From assembly GCA_947176065.1 (NCBI GenBank), contig CAMWPB010000003.1:62001-126000 (forward strand): a stretch of 64,000 nt of DNA, read 5' to 3'. Positions 34,865 through 43,748 of the stretch are shown piece after piece; within the stretch, counting starts at the first letter, position 1, and the number at the start of each line of letters is the position of its first letter. A program made the translations under genes and the position numbers. The stretch is from an uncultured Lachnospiraceae bacterium. GTDB lineage: Bacteria > Bacillota > Clostridia > Lachnospirales > Lachnospiraceae. The notes below the pieces were generated by a model. It saw only the letters and a list, made by a program, of their open reading frames with translations, was not told the DNA's origin and did not search any database.

Positions 34865-35137
34865 CTACTCACTATTCGGCTCTAAAAGCGCGTTCTCATA
34901 GCTTTCCAAAATAATTCTCTGGATCCTGTCCCGAGTCTCGGAATTAATCGGATGGGCAATATCACGGTACTCGCCATCCGATGCCTTTTTACTCGGCATA
35001 GCTATGAACAGACCTTTTTCGCCTTCAATTACTTTAATGTCATGAACTACGAATTCATCGTCAATCGTGATCGAGACGATCGCCTTCATCTTGCTGTCTT
35101 GAGTCATTTTACGCACGCGGACATCAGTAATTCTCAT
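34865..35137 (-). CDS. spoVG: Septation/sporulation regulator SpoVG
   Basis: A 90-residue RNA/DNA-binding protein starting at [25 protein letters not shown] lies 9 bases upstream of this ATG; the open extension of seven codons is not needed. [25 protein letters not shown] is the conserved core and the length is standard. SpoVG influences septum formation and gene expression in Firmicutes. Monocistronic by appearance. Confidence 0.97.
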   Translation of the reverse strand: MRITDVRVRKMTQDSKMKAIVSITIDDEFVVHDIKVIEGEKGLFIAMPSKKASDGEYRDIAHPINSETRDRIQRIILESYENALLEPNSE

Positions 35138-35348
35138 GAAGCTCAGCCTCCTTATCATATGATACCGGTTCGGAATCTACCGGTTTTCACAAGCTTTCTA
35201 CACAAGTCATACTCATCAAGCCACGTAGCTTGTAATAAACATTTAATTGATTATGCCCCTATTACAGACAACTTACACTTTTTTGGCAATCACCCCTCAT
35301 CCCTGTTAACACATATCCTGCATATCATAACACAAATCAGCCGTTTGG

Positions 35349-36467
35349 TCAAAGCGAATATCTATCGTTATGTTCCACCACAATTTCTATCCCTTCCTCT
35401 CCCTTATGGTAGGAATTTGCGCGGATCGTTCCCCTGCTCTCAACAATGCAGTTCTCGATGTGCGTGTTATCGCCAATATACACATCATTCAAAATGATGG
35501 AATTTTTGATATAGCAGTTGCTTCCGATATAAGTCTCCTTAAAAATCACGGAATCCTCTACCGTGCCGTTGACAATACAGCCGCTGGAAATCAGACTGTT
35601 CTTAATCTTGGCGCCCACATTATACTTCGCAGGCGGCAGATCGTCCACCTTGGAATAAACATCCGGGTACTGTTTGAAAAAGTAATCCCTGATCTCCGGT
35701 TTGAGGAAGTCCATGTTAGTCCTGAAGTAATCCTCCACGGTAGCAATATTGCTCCAGTAGTCCTTCAGCTTATAACCGAATATCCTCTTCTGGTTCTTGT
35801 AACGGATCAGAATATCCTTTACAAAATCATAACGGTCCTCTTCCCGGCACTTCTCGATCATCTCGATCAACATTCTTCTTCTGACTACATAAATACCGCA
35901 GGAAATGGTGTTGGACTTGGCCACCACCGGCTTCTCCTCGAACTCCTCGATACGGCTGTCCTCGTTCATCTTCAGCGTACCGAAGCGCTCCACATTGGCA
36001 TCCGGGGCAAGATCCTTGCAGACCACGGTAATATCAGCCTTCTTCTCTATATGATACTCCAGAATCTTATTATAATCCATCTTGTAAACACAGTCGCCGG
36101 AAACAATTACCACATATGGCTCATGGCTGTTCTTTAAGAAAGACAGATTCTGCGCAATCGCATCCGCCGTACCGCGGTACCAGGCGTTGCTCTCAGCCGT
36201 CACCGCAGGCGTCTCCACAAACAGGCCGCCCTGCTTACGTCCGAAATCCCACCATTTGGACGAGCTCAGATGCTCGTTTAAGCTGCCCGCATTATACTGC
36301 GTAAGCACAGCCACTTTATTGATATGGGAATTGGACATATTACTGAGCGCAAAGTCGATGCTTCTGTAGCTTCCCGCTATGGGCATCGCACAGACCGCAC
36401 GCTTCTGGGTCAGCTGCCTGATCCTGTGATTATTACCACCTGCTAATATAATTCCGATTGCTCTCAC
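35349..36467 (-). CDS. glgD: Glycogen biosynthesis protein GlgD
   Basis: A 372-residue nucleotidyltransferase-fold protein, the non-catalytic or modulatory partner of GlgC in Firmicutes. [19 protein letters not shown] replaces the full GGxGxRL loop of GlgC, in keeping with the GlgD type. The C-terminal part (~280-372) is a left-handed beta-helix with hexapeptide repeats ([21 protein letters not shown]). It overlaps glgC by 4 bp, implying a coupled heterotetramer. No other glycogen genes are in the window. Confidence 0.94.
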   Translation of the reverse strand: MRAIGIILAGGNNHRIRQLTQKRAVCAMPIAGSYRSIDFALSNMSNSHINKVAVLTQYNAGSLNEHLSSSKWWDFGRKQGGLFVETPAVTAESNAWYRGTADAIAQNLSFLKNSHEPYVVIVSGDCVYKMDYNKILEYHIEKKADITVVCKDLAPDANVERFGTLKMNEDSRIEEFEEKPVVAKSNTISCGIYVVRRRMLIEMIEKCREEDRYDFVKDILIRYKNQKRIFGYKLKDYWSNIATVEDYFRTNMDFLKPEIRDYFFKQYPDVYSKVDDLPPAKYNVGAKIKNSLISSGCIVNGTVEDSVIFKETYIGSNCYIKNSIILNDVYIGDNTHIENCIVESRGTIRANSYHKGEEGIEIVVEHNDRYSL

Positions 36468-37738
36468 GATTTATCACCTGCCTTAATCAAAGTTTTACCG
36501 CTGGGAAGATAGGAGTCCGTATAGTCATCCTGCGTAGTCACGCCAAAGACCACCGAGTTCTTCCCTATGGTTATCCCCTTCGGGATAACGCTCTTCTCGC
36601 CTACCGTCACCAGATCGTGATCGTAGATGTTCGGGTCTGTCTCATTGGGAACGGCCTCTCCGATACCCAGTTTCACATAATCCTGAATCTCTACGTTCTC
36701 CGCGACAACCGCTTTATAAAGTTCGCAGTTCTCCCCGATCCGTGTCTGGTTCATAATGATGGAATCCCGGACCACAGTGCCTGCCCCGATGGTAACGCCG
36801 CAGCCGATCACGGAATTGTAAACCTGTCCACAGATTTCGCAGCCTTCACCGATAATGCTCCTCTCCACCACACTGTCCGCCGACAGATACTGAGGCGGCA
36901 GGATCTCGCTCTTCGTGTAGATCTTCCAGTATTCCTCGTAGAGGTTAAACTCAGGCACGATGTCGATCAGTTCCATATTCGCTTCCCAGAAGGAGTGCAG
37001 CGTTCCCACATCCTTCCAGTACCCGTTAAACTCATAGGCATAGAGCGGGCCGCCATTCTTATGGCAGTAGGGGATCAGATGTTTACCGAAGTCTAATCCC
37101 GGCTGTTCCGAATTGGCGAGAAGCGCTTCCTTCAGCGTCTTCCAGTTAAAGATATAAATACCCATGGACGCCAGATTGCTGCGCGGATTCGCAGGCTTCT
37201 CCTCAAAATCCGTAATCCTGCGGTTTTCATCGGTGATCATAATACCGAAACGCTTCGCCTCTTCCATCGGAACGGGCATAACCGCAATGGTCACTTCCGC
37301 ACCGTTCTGTTTATGGAAATCGAGCATCACTTCATAATCCATCTTATAGATATGATCCCCTGAAAGAATCAGCACATAGTCCGGATTAAAGGTATCCATG
37401 TAGTCGATATTCTGATAGATCGCATTTGCCGTACCGGTATACCATTCACTGTTCGTACTCTTTTCATAGGGCGGCAGAACCGTAACGCCGCCTATATTCC
37501 TGTCCAGATCCCAGGGTATGCCGATACCGATATGTGTATTCAGCCTGAGGGGCTGATACTGCGTCAGCACGCCTACCGTGTCAACGCCTGAATTAATGCA
37601 GTTACTGAGCGGGAAGTCGATGATCCGGTACTTACTTCCGAAGGATACCGCAGGCTTGGCCACCTTCGACGTGAGCACTCCCAATCTGCTTCCCTGACCG
37701 CCAGCTAAAAGCATGGCAATCATTTCTTTTTTTACCAT
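36464..37738 (-). CDS. glgC: Glucose-1-phosphate adenylyltransferase
   Basis: A 424-residue ADP-glucose pyrophosphorylase making the glucosyl donor for glycogen. The start [20 protein letters not shown] follows GAGGTGATAAAG; the GTG three codons earlier lies inside that ribosome site and is rejected. The GGQGSRL loop, [15 protein letters not shown] and the C-terminal hexapeptide beta-helix are typical. glgD follows with a 4-bp overlap. Confidence 0.96.
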   Translation of the reverse strand: MVKKEMIAMLLAGGQGSRLGVLTSKVAKPAVSFGSKYRIIDFPLSNCINSGVDTVGVLTQYQPLRLNTHIGIGIPWDLDRNIGGVTVLPPYEKSTNSEWYTGTANAIYQNIDYMDTFNPDYVLILSGDHIYKMDYEVMLDFHKQNGAEVTIAVMPVPMEEAKRFGIMITDENRRITDFEEKPANPRSNLASMGIYIFNWKTLKEALLANSEQPGLDFGKHLIPYCHKNGGPLYAYEFNGYWKDVGTLHSFWEANMELIDIVPEFNLYEEYWKIYTKSEILPPQYLSADSVVERSIIGEGCEICGQVYNSVIGCGVTIGAGTVVRDSIIMNQTRIGENCELYKAVVAENVEIQDYVKLGIGEAVPNETDPNIYDHDLVTVGEKSVIPKGITIGKNSVVFGVTTQDDYTDSYLPSGKTLIKAGDKS

Positions 37739-37811
37739 CTTTATCACCTCTTATTTCTTATTATATTTTCATATCTGTTTCTATTTATCACGAAAACATA
37801 CCTATATGTAA

Positions 37812-37820
37812 AGTATACCA
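37812..37820 (-). promoter_or_regulatory. Extended -10 promoter of glgCD
   Basis: TGGTATACT on the minus strand (37820-37812), about 75 bp upstream of the glgC start. No strong -35 element. The 37739-38031 gap is AT-rich and otherwise holds only the divergent murC promoter. Confidence 0.5.
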
Positions 37821-37971
37821 CAAGCTGACTAATAACTGAATACAATTTACAGGAATTCTCAGTTTTTAGTCCTTTTGATATATTAATAATATACAATATT
37901 TTATTTCTTTTTTCAATCTCTTTGTCAATTTTTACATATTAACCTGTTTTTTTTCATTTCCTAACTTTATA

Positions 37972-38000
37972 TTGGTTTTTTCCCATGAAATGAGTATAAT
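37972..38000 (+). promoter_or_regulatory. Promoter of murC
   Basis: -35 TTGGTT (37972-37977), 17-bp spacer, -10 TATAAT (37995-38000), 31 bp before the murC ATG. A standard vegetative promoter. Confidence 0.7.
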
Positions 38001-38031
38001 ACTAGTAAAAACTGTAAAAGGGAGATACCCC

Positions 38032-39411
38032 ATGTACCAGATTGATTTTCACAAACCGATCCGCATCTACTTTATTGGAATCGGCGGCATCAGCATGAGC
38101 GGACTTGCAGAGATTCTTCTGGCGGAGAACTTTACGGTATCGGGTTCTGACCGCGCACCTTCCGACCTGACCCGTATGCTGGAAGAGCGCGGCATCAAGG
38201 TTTTTTACGGACAGAGAGAAGAAAATCTCACTGACGATATTGACCTCGTCGTCTATACCGCCGCCATCAAAAGCGATAATCCTGAACTGCTTGCCGCTAA
38301 GAAGTTAAACATTCCCACGCTGACCCGGGCGGAGCTTTTAGGACAGATGATGAAAAACTATGAAACGCCCATCGCCGTGAGCGGCACCCACGGGAAAACG
38401 ACGACCACTTCCATGATTTCCCAGATTCTACTGAGCGCAGATACAGATCCCACCCTGTCCATCGGCGGCATCTACCGGCCCATCGGCGGCAATATCCGGG
38501 TGGGCGCATCCGAACTTTTTGTCACGGAGGCCTGCGAGTACACTAACAGCTTTTTAAGCTTCTTTTCAAAAATCGGCATCATTCTTAATATAGAAGAAGA
38601 CCATCTGGACTTCTTTAAGGATCTTGCGGATATCCGTAATTCCTTCCACCGTTTTGCCAGCCTCCTGCCGGAGGACGGCGCCCTCATTATCAACGGCGGT
38701 ATTGATCGGTACGAAGAGCTTACGGAAGACCTGCCCTGTCGTGTTATCACCTACGGTCTCTCCTCCGGCCTCGACTACGCGGCGTCACAGATTACTTATG
38801 ACGAATCCGGTTTTCCCTCCTTCTGCCTGAGCGGCGGGGACGGCCGGGAGCGCCGGTTTTCCCTTCGGGTACACGGGGATCACAATATCCTGAACGCGCT
38901 GGCGGCCATCGCACTGGCGGATCTGCTCGGGCTTTCGGATGAGGTGATCAGCACAGGACTTTTGGCCTTCACCGGGACGGACAGACGCTTTGAGTATAAA
39001 GGACAGATAAACGGCGTCAACATTATCGACGACTACGCGCATCACCCCACGGAGATCCGCGCCACCCTAAACGCCGCCATGCAATACCCGCATAAGCGGC
39101 TCTGGTGCGTGTTCCAGCCCCACACCTACACGAGAACCAAGGCCTTTTTGGAAGAATTCGCCTCCGCCCTCTCTCTGGCTGACGAGATCGTCCTGGCAGA
39201 TATCTACGCCGCCAGAGAGAAGGATACGCTGGGCATCAGCTCTGAAACCCTGCAGGAGAAAATCCGGTCGCTGGGACATTCCTGCCACTATTTCCCTACC
39301 TTTGAGGCGATAGAAAATTATCTTCTGAAAAATTGCACAAAGGATGATTTGTTGATAACTATGGGTGCGGGCGACGTCGTAAAAATCGGTGAAAACCTGT
39401 TACAGAAATAA
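38032..39411 (+). CDS. murC: UDP-N-acetylmuramate--L-alanine ligase
   Basis: A 459-residue cytoplasmic ligase adding L-Ala to UDP-MurNAc. It starts at MYQIDFHKPIRIYFIGIGGI; GGGAG lies upstream and the -10 promoter lies inside any longer frame, which rules out the earlier ATG. GIGGISMSG binds the UDP part, SGTHGKTTT is the P-loop, and ACEYTNSF, NIEEDHLDFF and DDYAHHPTEI are MurC hallmarks. Single gene, not within a dcw cluster. Confidence 0.96.
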   Translation: MYQIDFHKPIRIYFIGIGGISMSGLAEILLAENFTVSGSDRAPSDLTRMLEERGIKVFYGQREENLTDDIDLVVYTAAIKSDNPELLAAKKLNIPTLTRAELLGQMMKNYETPIAVSGTHGKTTTTSMISQILLSADTDPTLSIGGIYRPIGGNIRVGASELFVTEACEYTNSFLSFFSKIGIILNIEEDHLDFFKDLADIRNSFHRFASLLPEDGALIINGGIDRYEELTEDLPCRVITYGLSSGLDYAASQITYDESGFPSFCLSGGDGRERRFSLRVHGDHNILNALAAIALADLLGLSDEVISTGLLAFTGTDRRFEYKGQINGVNIIDDYAHHPTEIRATLNAAMQYPHKRLWCVFQPHTYTRTKAFLEEFASALSLADEIVLADIYAAREKDTLGISSETLQEKIRSLGHSCHYFPTFEAIENYLLKNCTKDDLLITMGAGDVVKIGENLLQK

Positions 39412-39527
39412 TTATTCACAATATCCACAGAAAAGAACCTACGGCAGTCTGTTTTTTCTGTGGATATTTTTGTGGACGATACCACGCGGTTTCACAGCGC
39501 TTTCGATGTTTGTCCACATTATCCACA
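39412..39527. promoter_or_regulatory. Cluster of DnaA-box-like sequences
   Basis: Two perfect TTATNCACA boxes occur at 39412-39420 and 39519-39527. Near matches are ATATCCACA at 39421-39429, its inverse at 39459-39467, TTGTCCACA at 39510-39518 and an inverse TCGTCCACA at 39471-39479. The pairs at 39412/39421 and 39510/39519 are head-to-tail with 9-bp spacing. The next genes encode replication-initiation proteins. Two of the sites also form the stem of the hairpin at 39421-39467. Confidence 0.6.
39421..39467 (+). terminator. Probable murC terminator
   Basis: A perfect 14-bp inverted repeat (39421-39434 with 39454-39467) with a 19-base loop, followed by TTTTG. It begins 9 bp after the murC stop. 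The arms contain DnaA-box-like sequence, so both readings are possible. Confidence 0.6.
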
Positions 39528-39604
39528 AAAGGAGTCCCGCTCCGCCCATTAATAAACGTTTATACGTTTGTTACAGATTGCCCCTTTCCTTTCCAAACAC
39601 CTGA

Positions 39605-39613
39605 TGTTATACT
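39605..39613 (+). promoter_or_regulatory. Candidate extended -10 promoter for the DnaD-dnaI-prs operon
   Basis: TGTTATACT is an extended -10 motif 73 bp upstream of the DnaD-protein start. A short hairpin GACGG/CCGTC at 39627-39642 and two 12-bp repeats of AGGGGTATAAA at 39663-39686 follow; the second repeat supplies the ribosome site. Confidence 0.45.
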
Positions 39614-39685
39614 TCTTAATACGCGCGACGGTGCATGCCGTCTTGCATATCAGTTTTAATATAGGGGTATAAACAGGGGTATAAA

Positions 39686-40792
39686 ATGGGGTTTTTGACA
39701 ATTTATCAGGACAATTATACGGATTCCACGGTTATTTCAAACCGTTTCATTGACGAGTACATGCAGGCCGCCAACGATGCGCAGCTAAAGATCTACCTTT
39801 ACCTGATCCGCATGATGAACGCCAGACTCGACACCAGTATCGGCACCATCGCCGACAAATTCAACTACACGGAAAAGGACGTAGTGCGCGCACTCGAATA
39901 TTGGGAAAGGAATGCTCTTCTGGCTCTTGACTATGATAGTCAAAGAAATATCGTTGGCATCCATCTTTTGGATTCCGGCGCTTCCGCTCCGAGTCCGGTC
40001 AGTCCTACCATGGCCACTTATCCGACCGTATCGGCGCCTTTTCCTTCCGTTGCAGCGCCTGCGCCCCATATCGCTGCCGCCTGCCCTTCCGTAAATGCAG
40101 CAGTTCCCGGGCAGCCGCAAATCCGGCCTTTCTCTGTAGAAAAGCCGAATTACACGGCGGATCAGCTCCGTGACTTTAAGGCAAATGAAGATACCTCGAG
40201 ACTTCTTTTTGTGGCGGAACAGTACCTGAAAAAGCCTTTGAGCGCAAACGACATGCGCACCATTCTCTTTATCATGGATAAGCTGGGATTTTCGGAAGAT
40301 CTGACCGATTACCTGATTCAGTACTGTGTGGATCGCGGTAAAAGAGATCTCCGCTACATAGAAAAAGTGGCCATAAGCTGGGCCGAGCAGGGCATTACCA
40401 CCCAGAAGCAGGCGGCTTCCCTGGCCGGGAAATATGATAAGGCCGTTTACGAAATCATGCGCGCCCTAGGAAAAAACAACATTCCCACAGAGGCAGAGGT
40501 CGCGTATATCGACCGCTGGCGCAAACTTTACGGCTTTGAAAACGACGTGATTCTGACAGCCTGCGAGCGCACGGTGCTCGCTACGGACAGCCACCGTTTT
40601 GAATATGCGGACAGTATTCTGACAAGCTGGCACAAGGCAGGGGTGCACCACAAGGGCGATATCAAATCCCTTGACGAGAACCATCGCCGGAGCAGAGCAT
40701 GCCGTCCCGTCCCGCCCGCAAATAAGTTTAATCAGTTTACGCAGAATGAATATGATTTCGATGCCCTTGAAAAAGAAATTTTAAGCAACTAA
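39686..40792 (+). CDS. DnaD-domain replication initiation protein
   Basis: A 368-residue protein with an N-terminal winged-helix-like region (LKIYLYLIRMMNARLDTSIGTIADKFNYTEKDV), a Pro/Ala/Ser-rich linker at ~105-150, and two DnaD/DnaB2-type helical domains at ~155-240 and ~245-330. The C-terminal NEYDFDALEKEIL tail is typical of the family. In Firmicutes, DnaD and DnaB proteins act at the origin with the helicase loader, and the loader-like gene follows 12 bp later. The start uses AGGGG 6 bases upstream. Confidence 0.88.
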   Translation: MGFLTIYQDNYTDSTVISNRFIDEYMQAANDAQLKIYLYLIRMMNARLDTSIGTIADKFNYTEKDVVRALEYWERNALLALDYDSQRNIVGIHLLDSGASAPSPVSPTMATYPTVSAPFPSVAAPAPHIAAACPSVNAAVPGQPQIRPFSVEKPNYTADQLRDFKANEDTSRLLFVAEQYLKKPLSANDMRTILFIMDKLGFSEDLTDYLIQYCVDRGKRDLRYIEKVAISWAEQGITTQKQAASLAGKYDKAVYEIMRALGKNNIPTEAEVAYIDRWRKLYGFENDVILTACERTVLATDSHRFEYADSILTSWHKAGVHHKGDIKSLDENHRRSRACRPVPPANKFNQFTQNEYDFDALEKEILSN

Positions 40793-40804
40793 AAGGAGAT
40801 ATCC

Positions 40805-41776
40805 GTGCCATTAACAAATACACAATACGACCGAATATTCCGGCAATATGAGGAAAACCAGCGGCAATGCCGTTTGGAAACAGAGCGCAGGCGCAGCGAT
40901 GTATATGAACGCCTCCCCAGATACCGGGAGCTGGAGGATGAGACTGCCTCTCTCTCCGTCGCCCAGGGAAAAAAACTGCTCTTTGGAGACGAAGCCGCCC
41001 TTGACAAACTGCGGGAAAGCCTCTATGCCCTGAAAAAGCAGAAGGCACAGCTTCTGTCGGACGCAGGCCTCCCCGCCGATTATCTGGAACCCATCTTTAT
41101 CTGCCCGGACTGTCGGGACACCGGCTATATCGGCCGCGAAAAATGCCACTGCCTGAAACAGGCGGAAATCACTCTTCTCTACGAACAGTCAGGCCTTCAG
41201 GAAATGCTTGCAAACAATAACTTTTCTCTTCTGTCCTACGAATATCACACCGGGGAAGATCTCTCACATTTTGAGAAAGCGGTAGAAAACTGCAAGAATT
41301 TTATCAAAAATTTTGATTCCGACTACCATAATCTCTTTTTTTATGGTACAGTGGGTACGGGAAAATCATTTCTTTCCGGCTGTGTGGCCAAAGAATTAAT
41401 GGATCAGGGACATTCTGTGATCTATTTCGGCGCGACAGGTCTGTTTGATTTATTGTCGAGCACGTCTTTTGACACTAAAAACAGGGAAGAACGGCAAAAC
41501 ACCTACTCCGATCTTTATCGGTGCGATCTGCTTATTATTGATGATCTTGGCACAGAGCTGACAAACCAGTTTACCGCTTCCCAGCTCTTCTCTCTTTTGA
41601 ATGAGCGGAATATAGGAAGAAAGGCCACTATCATTTCTACAAACCTTTCTCTCAGAGAATTGCAGGACAGATATTCTGACCGTATTTTTTCCCGTATTAC
41701 AAGCAATTTTAAGGTCTGCAAACTTACAGGCCCGGACATTCGTATATACCAGAAGAGACAGCAGAACAGAAAGTGA
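40805..41776 (+). CDS. DnaC/DnaI-like helicase-loader ATPase
   Basis: A 323-residue AAA+ protein starting with GTG (AGGAG 8 bases upstream). The N-terminal ~100 residues are a charged helix and then a zinc-binding-like cluster (CPDCRDTGYIGREKCHC). The ATPase core has Walker A YGTVGTGKSF at ~180, Walker B LLIIDDLGTE and sensor TIISTNLS. This domain order is that of DnaI/DnaC loaders rather than IstB, and the DnaD-domain gene upstream supports it. Its last 4 bases overlap a GTG of the next reading frame. Confidence 0.9.
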   Translation: MPLTNTQYDRIFRQYEENQRQCRLETERRRSDVYERLPRYRELEDETASLSVAQGKKLLFGDEAALDKLRESLYALKKQKAQLLSDAGLPADYLEPIFICPDCRDTGYIGREKCHCLKQAEITLLYEQSGLQEMLANNNFSLLSYEYHTGEDLSHFEKAVENCKNFIKNFDSDYHNLFFYGTVGTGKSFLSGCVAKELMDQGHSVIYFGATGLFDLLSSTSFDTKNREERQNTYSDLYRCDLLIIDDLGTELTNQFTASQLFSLLNERNIGRKATIISTNLSLRELQDRYSDRIFSRITSNFKVCKLTGPDIRIYQKRQQNRK

Positions 41777-41787
41777 GGGTTCTTCCC

Positions 41788-42975
41788 ATGAACAGACGCG
41801 AAGAGAAAAGAAATCTGGAAACCATACCCGTCGGCTCCCTGGGGATGATTCCCCTGAAAGGCTGCCGGAATCTTGGCGAAAAGGTAGACTACTATTTGGT
41901 GAGGTGGCGCACGGAGCGGGAGAGCGAGCACAAGGACTCCCTTGCTTTCTCCGGCTACCAGCGTGATACCTATATTCTGGGCGCCGATGTCCCCCGGTTC
42001 GGTTCCGGCGAGGGAAAAGGCGTAATCAAAGAATCTGTGCGCGGCACGGATCTCTATATTCTGGTAGATGTGGCCAACTACAGTCTCACCTACTCTCTCT
42101 GCGGCCACGAAAACCATATGTCTCCCGACGATCATTATCAGGATCTAAAGCGCATCATTGCGGCGGTAGGCGGCAAAGCACGGCGCATCACCGTAATTAT
42201 GCCTTTCCTCTACGAGAGCAGACAGCACAAACGTTCCGCAAGGGAATCTCTTGACTGCGCCCTCGCGCTTCAGGAGATGGTAAGCATGGGTGTGGATAAT
42301 ATCATCACCTTTGACGCCCACGACCCCCGCGTGCAGAACGCCATCCCTCTGCACGGCTTCGAGACGGTACAGCCCGCCTATCAGTTCATCAAGGGGCTTC
42401 TGACCCACGTAAAGGGTCTGCAGATCGACAGCGACCATATGATGGTGATCAGCCCGGACGAGGGCGGTATGAGCAGAGCGATCTATATCGCCAATGTGCT
42501 CGGTCTGGATATGGGTATGTTTTACAAGCGCCGGGACTACACCCGTGTTGTAAACGGCAGAAACCCGATTATTGCCCATGAATTCTTAGGCAGCAATATA
42601 GAGAACAAAGATGTGATTATCATCGACGATATGATTTCCTCCGGCGAAAGCGTGCTGGAGGTAGCTGCAGCGTTAAAAGAACGCAAAGCCGGGAAAATTT
42701 TCGTCTTTTCCACCTTCGGTCTTTTTACTGCCGGGCTGGATCGTTTTGATAAGGCTTATGAGGACGGCACGATCTGCCGTGTCCTGACCACGAACCTGAT
42801 CTACCAGCCGCCGGAGCTTCTTGACCGGGAATGGTATATCGACTGCGATATGAGCAAGTATATTGCCTACATTATCGACACGCTGAACCACGACGCCTCC
42901 ATAAGCGATCTGCTCAACCCCGTGGAGCGTATCCAGTCGATTGTGACAAGGTATCATGCAGGGGAGCTGGCGTAA
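41788..42975 (+). CDS. PRPP synthetase-like protein (long clostridial paralogue)
   Basis: A 395-residue protein related to ribose-phosphate pyrophosphokinase, about 80 residues longer than housekeeping Prs (~315). It starts at ATG 41788, with GAGGG 8 bases upstream. Prs-like stretches include IMPFLYESRQHKRSARES, FDAHDPRVQNAIP and VISPDEGGMSRA. The PRPP loop reads DDMISSGES where usual Prs has DDMIDTAGT, so substrate handling may differ. Insertions occur at the N-terminus and C-terminal end. It is the third gene of the operon with the two replication proteins. Activity as PRPP synthetase is likely but not assured. Confidence 0.8.
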   Translation: MNRREEKRNLETIPVGSLGMIPLKGCRNLGEKVDYYLVRWRTERESEHKDSLAFSGYQRDTYILGADVPRFGSGEGKGVIKESVRGTDLYILVDVANYSLTYSLCGHENHMSPDDHYQDLKRIIAAVGGKARRITVIMPFLYESRQHKRSARESLDCALALQEMVSMGVDNIITFDAHDPRVQNAIPLHGFETVQPAYQFIKGLLTHVKGLQIDSDHMMVISPDEGGMSRAIYIANVLGLDMGMFYKRRDYTRVVNGRNPIIAHEFLGSNIENKDVIIIDDMISSGESVLEVAAALKERKAGKIFVFSTFGLFTAGLDRFDKAYEDGTICRVLTTNLIYQPPELLDREWYIDCDMSKYIAYIIDTLNHDASISDLLNPVERIQSIVTRYHAGELA

Positions 42976-42979
42976 GCTC

Positions 42980-43007
42980 TTGACAATCTCCTTGTTTTCC
43001 GTATAAT
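42980..43007 (+). promoter_or_regulatory. Promoter of queT
   Basis: Perfect -35 TTGACA (42980-42985), 16-bp spacer, perfect -10 TATAAT (43002-43007). It starts 5 bp after the prs-like stop codon and drives the preQ1 leader. Confidence 0.85.
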
Positions 43008-43012
43008 AGGAT

Positions 43013-43044
43013 TTTGGGAATCCGCAGTAATGCGGTTTCCCAAA
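43013..43044 (+). promoter_or_regulatory. 5'-terminal hairpin of the queT leader
   Basis: A 14-position stem with one mismatch (43013-43026 with 43031-43044) and GTAA loop, placed where the transcript should begin. It has no T-tract, and may protect the RNA end or help leader folding. Confidence 0.55.
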
Positions 43045-43051
43045 TATACAC

Positions 43052-43094
43052 GGTGAGTTCGAGACCTTCCTCACCTAAAACAAAACTAAAGGAG
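43052..43094 (+). ncRNA. PreQ1-I type riboswitch controlling queT translation
   Basis: Stem P1 is GGTGAG (43052-43057) with CTCACC (43070-43075). The loop TTCGAGACCTTC matches the UUC-nAG pattern of class I preQ1 aptamers, and the A-rich tail TAAAACAAAACTAAAGGAG follows. CCTT (43065-43068) in the loop can pair with AAGG (43089-43092), forming the H-type pseudoknot. That pairing covers the Shine-Dalgarno of queT, so preQ1 binding would block translation. The match was made by eye; the downstream gene encodes a queuosine-precursor transporter. Confidence 0.82.
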
Positions 43095-43104
43095 AAAACT
43101 GCAT

Positions 43105-43653
43105 ATGAAAACACAGAACACACAGGCGGTTTCCGTAAAAACCGCCCACACGACTCACGCGCTCTTCATGGCGCAGGCGGCCATGATCGCCGCTCTCTAC
43201 ATCGTATTGACCTTTCTCGCAAACGCCTTCGGGCTGGCCAATTACGCTGTTCAGGTACGCTTCTCGGAAGCGCTCACCATTTTACCCTATTTTACCCCTG
43301 CTGCCGTTCCGGGACTGTTTATCGGCTGTCTTTTAAGCAATATCCTGACAGGCTGCGCTTTGCCCGATATTATTTTCGGCTCTCTGGCCACGCTTCTGGG
43401 CGCGCTCGGCACTTATGCCCTGCGGAAATGGAAATGGTGTGCACCGGTATGCCCGATTCTCGCGAATACCATTATCGTGCCATTCATACTGGTCTACGGC
43501 TACGGCCTGCTGATCGAGGGCATGTCCCTGATACAGTGCCTCGGTTTCTACTGTCTGACTGTAGGCGCGGGGGAAGTGATTTCCTGCGGGATTCTGGGGA
43601 TGATTCTGCTGACCGCGCTGCAAAAGTACGCGGGACGCTTATTCGCAAAATGA
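43105..43653 (+). CDS. queT: Queuosine precursor transporter QueT
   Basis: A 182-residue membrane protein with about five or six hydrophobic segments, matching the QueT family of ECF-type substrate-binding (S) components: ALYIVLTFLANAFGLANYAVQVRFSEALTILP is split by the conserved QVRFSEAL motif. It should import preQ1 or preQ0 with a shared ECF energising module encoded elsewhere. The preQ1-I leader upstream agrees. GGAG at 43091-43094 is the regulated ribosome site. Confidence 0.92.
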   Translation: MKTQNTQAVSVKTAHTTHALFMAQAAMIAALYIVLTFLANAFGLANYAVQVRFSEALTILPYFTPAAVPGLFIGCLLSNILTGCALPDIIFGSLATLLGALGTYALRKWKWCAPVCPILANTIIVPFILVYGYGLLIEGMSLIQCLGFYCLTVGAGEVISCGILGMILLTALQKYAGRLFAK

Positions 43654-43708
43654 TTCATTGTCAAAACGTTTTCTGCTCACGAAGCATGTGGACATCTGAC
43701 ACAAGTAA

Positions 43709-43744
43709 AACCCTGCAAACAGATTTTTGACTGTCTGCAGGGTT
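43709..43744. terminator. Bidirectional terminator between queT and the large surface protein gene
   Basis: A 14-position stem with one mismatch (43709-43722 with 43731-43744), 8-base loop; T-rich on the plus side (CCTTTT) and TTTT on the minus side. The flanking genes are convergent. Confidence 0.8.
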
Positions 43745-43748
43745 CCTT

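Noticed and set aside
39412..39685. Chromosomal replication origin
   Set aside because: DnaA boxes are present, but dnaA, dnaN and the usual origin neighbours are absent, no clear AT-rich unwinding element is seen, and two of the boxes also form the probable murC terminator stem.
43013..43044. Terminator of the prs-like gene
   Set aside because: No T-tract follows, and it lies downstream of a consensus promoter at the expected transcript start, so it belongs to the queT leader.
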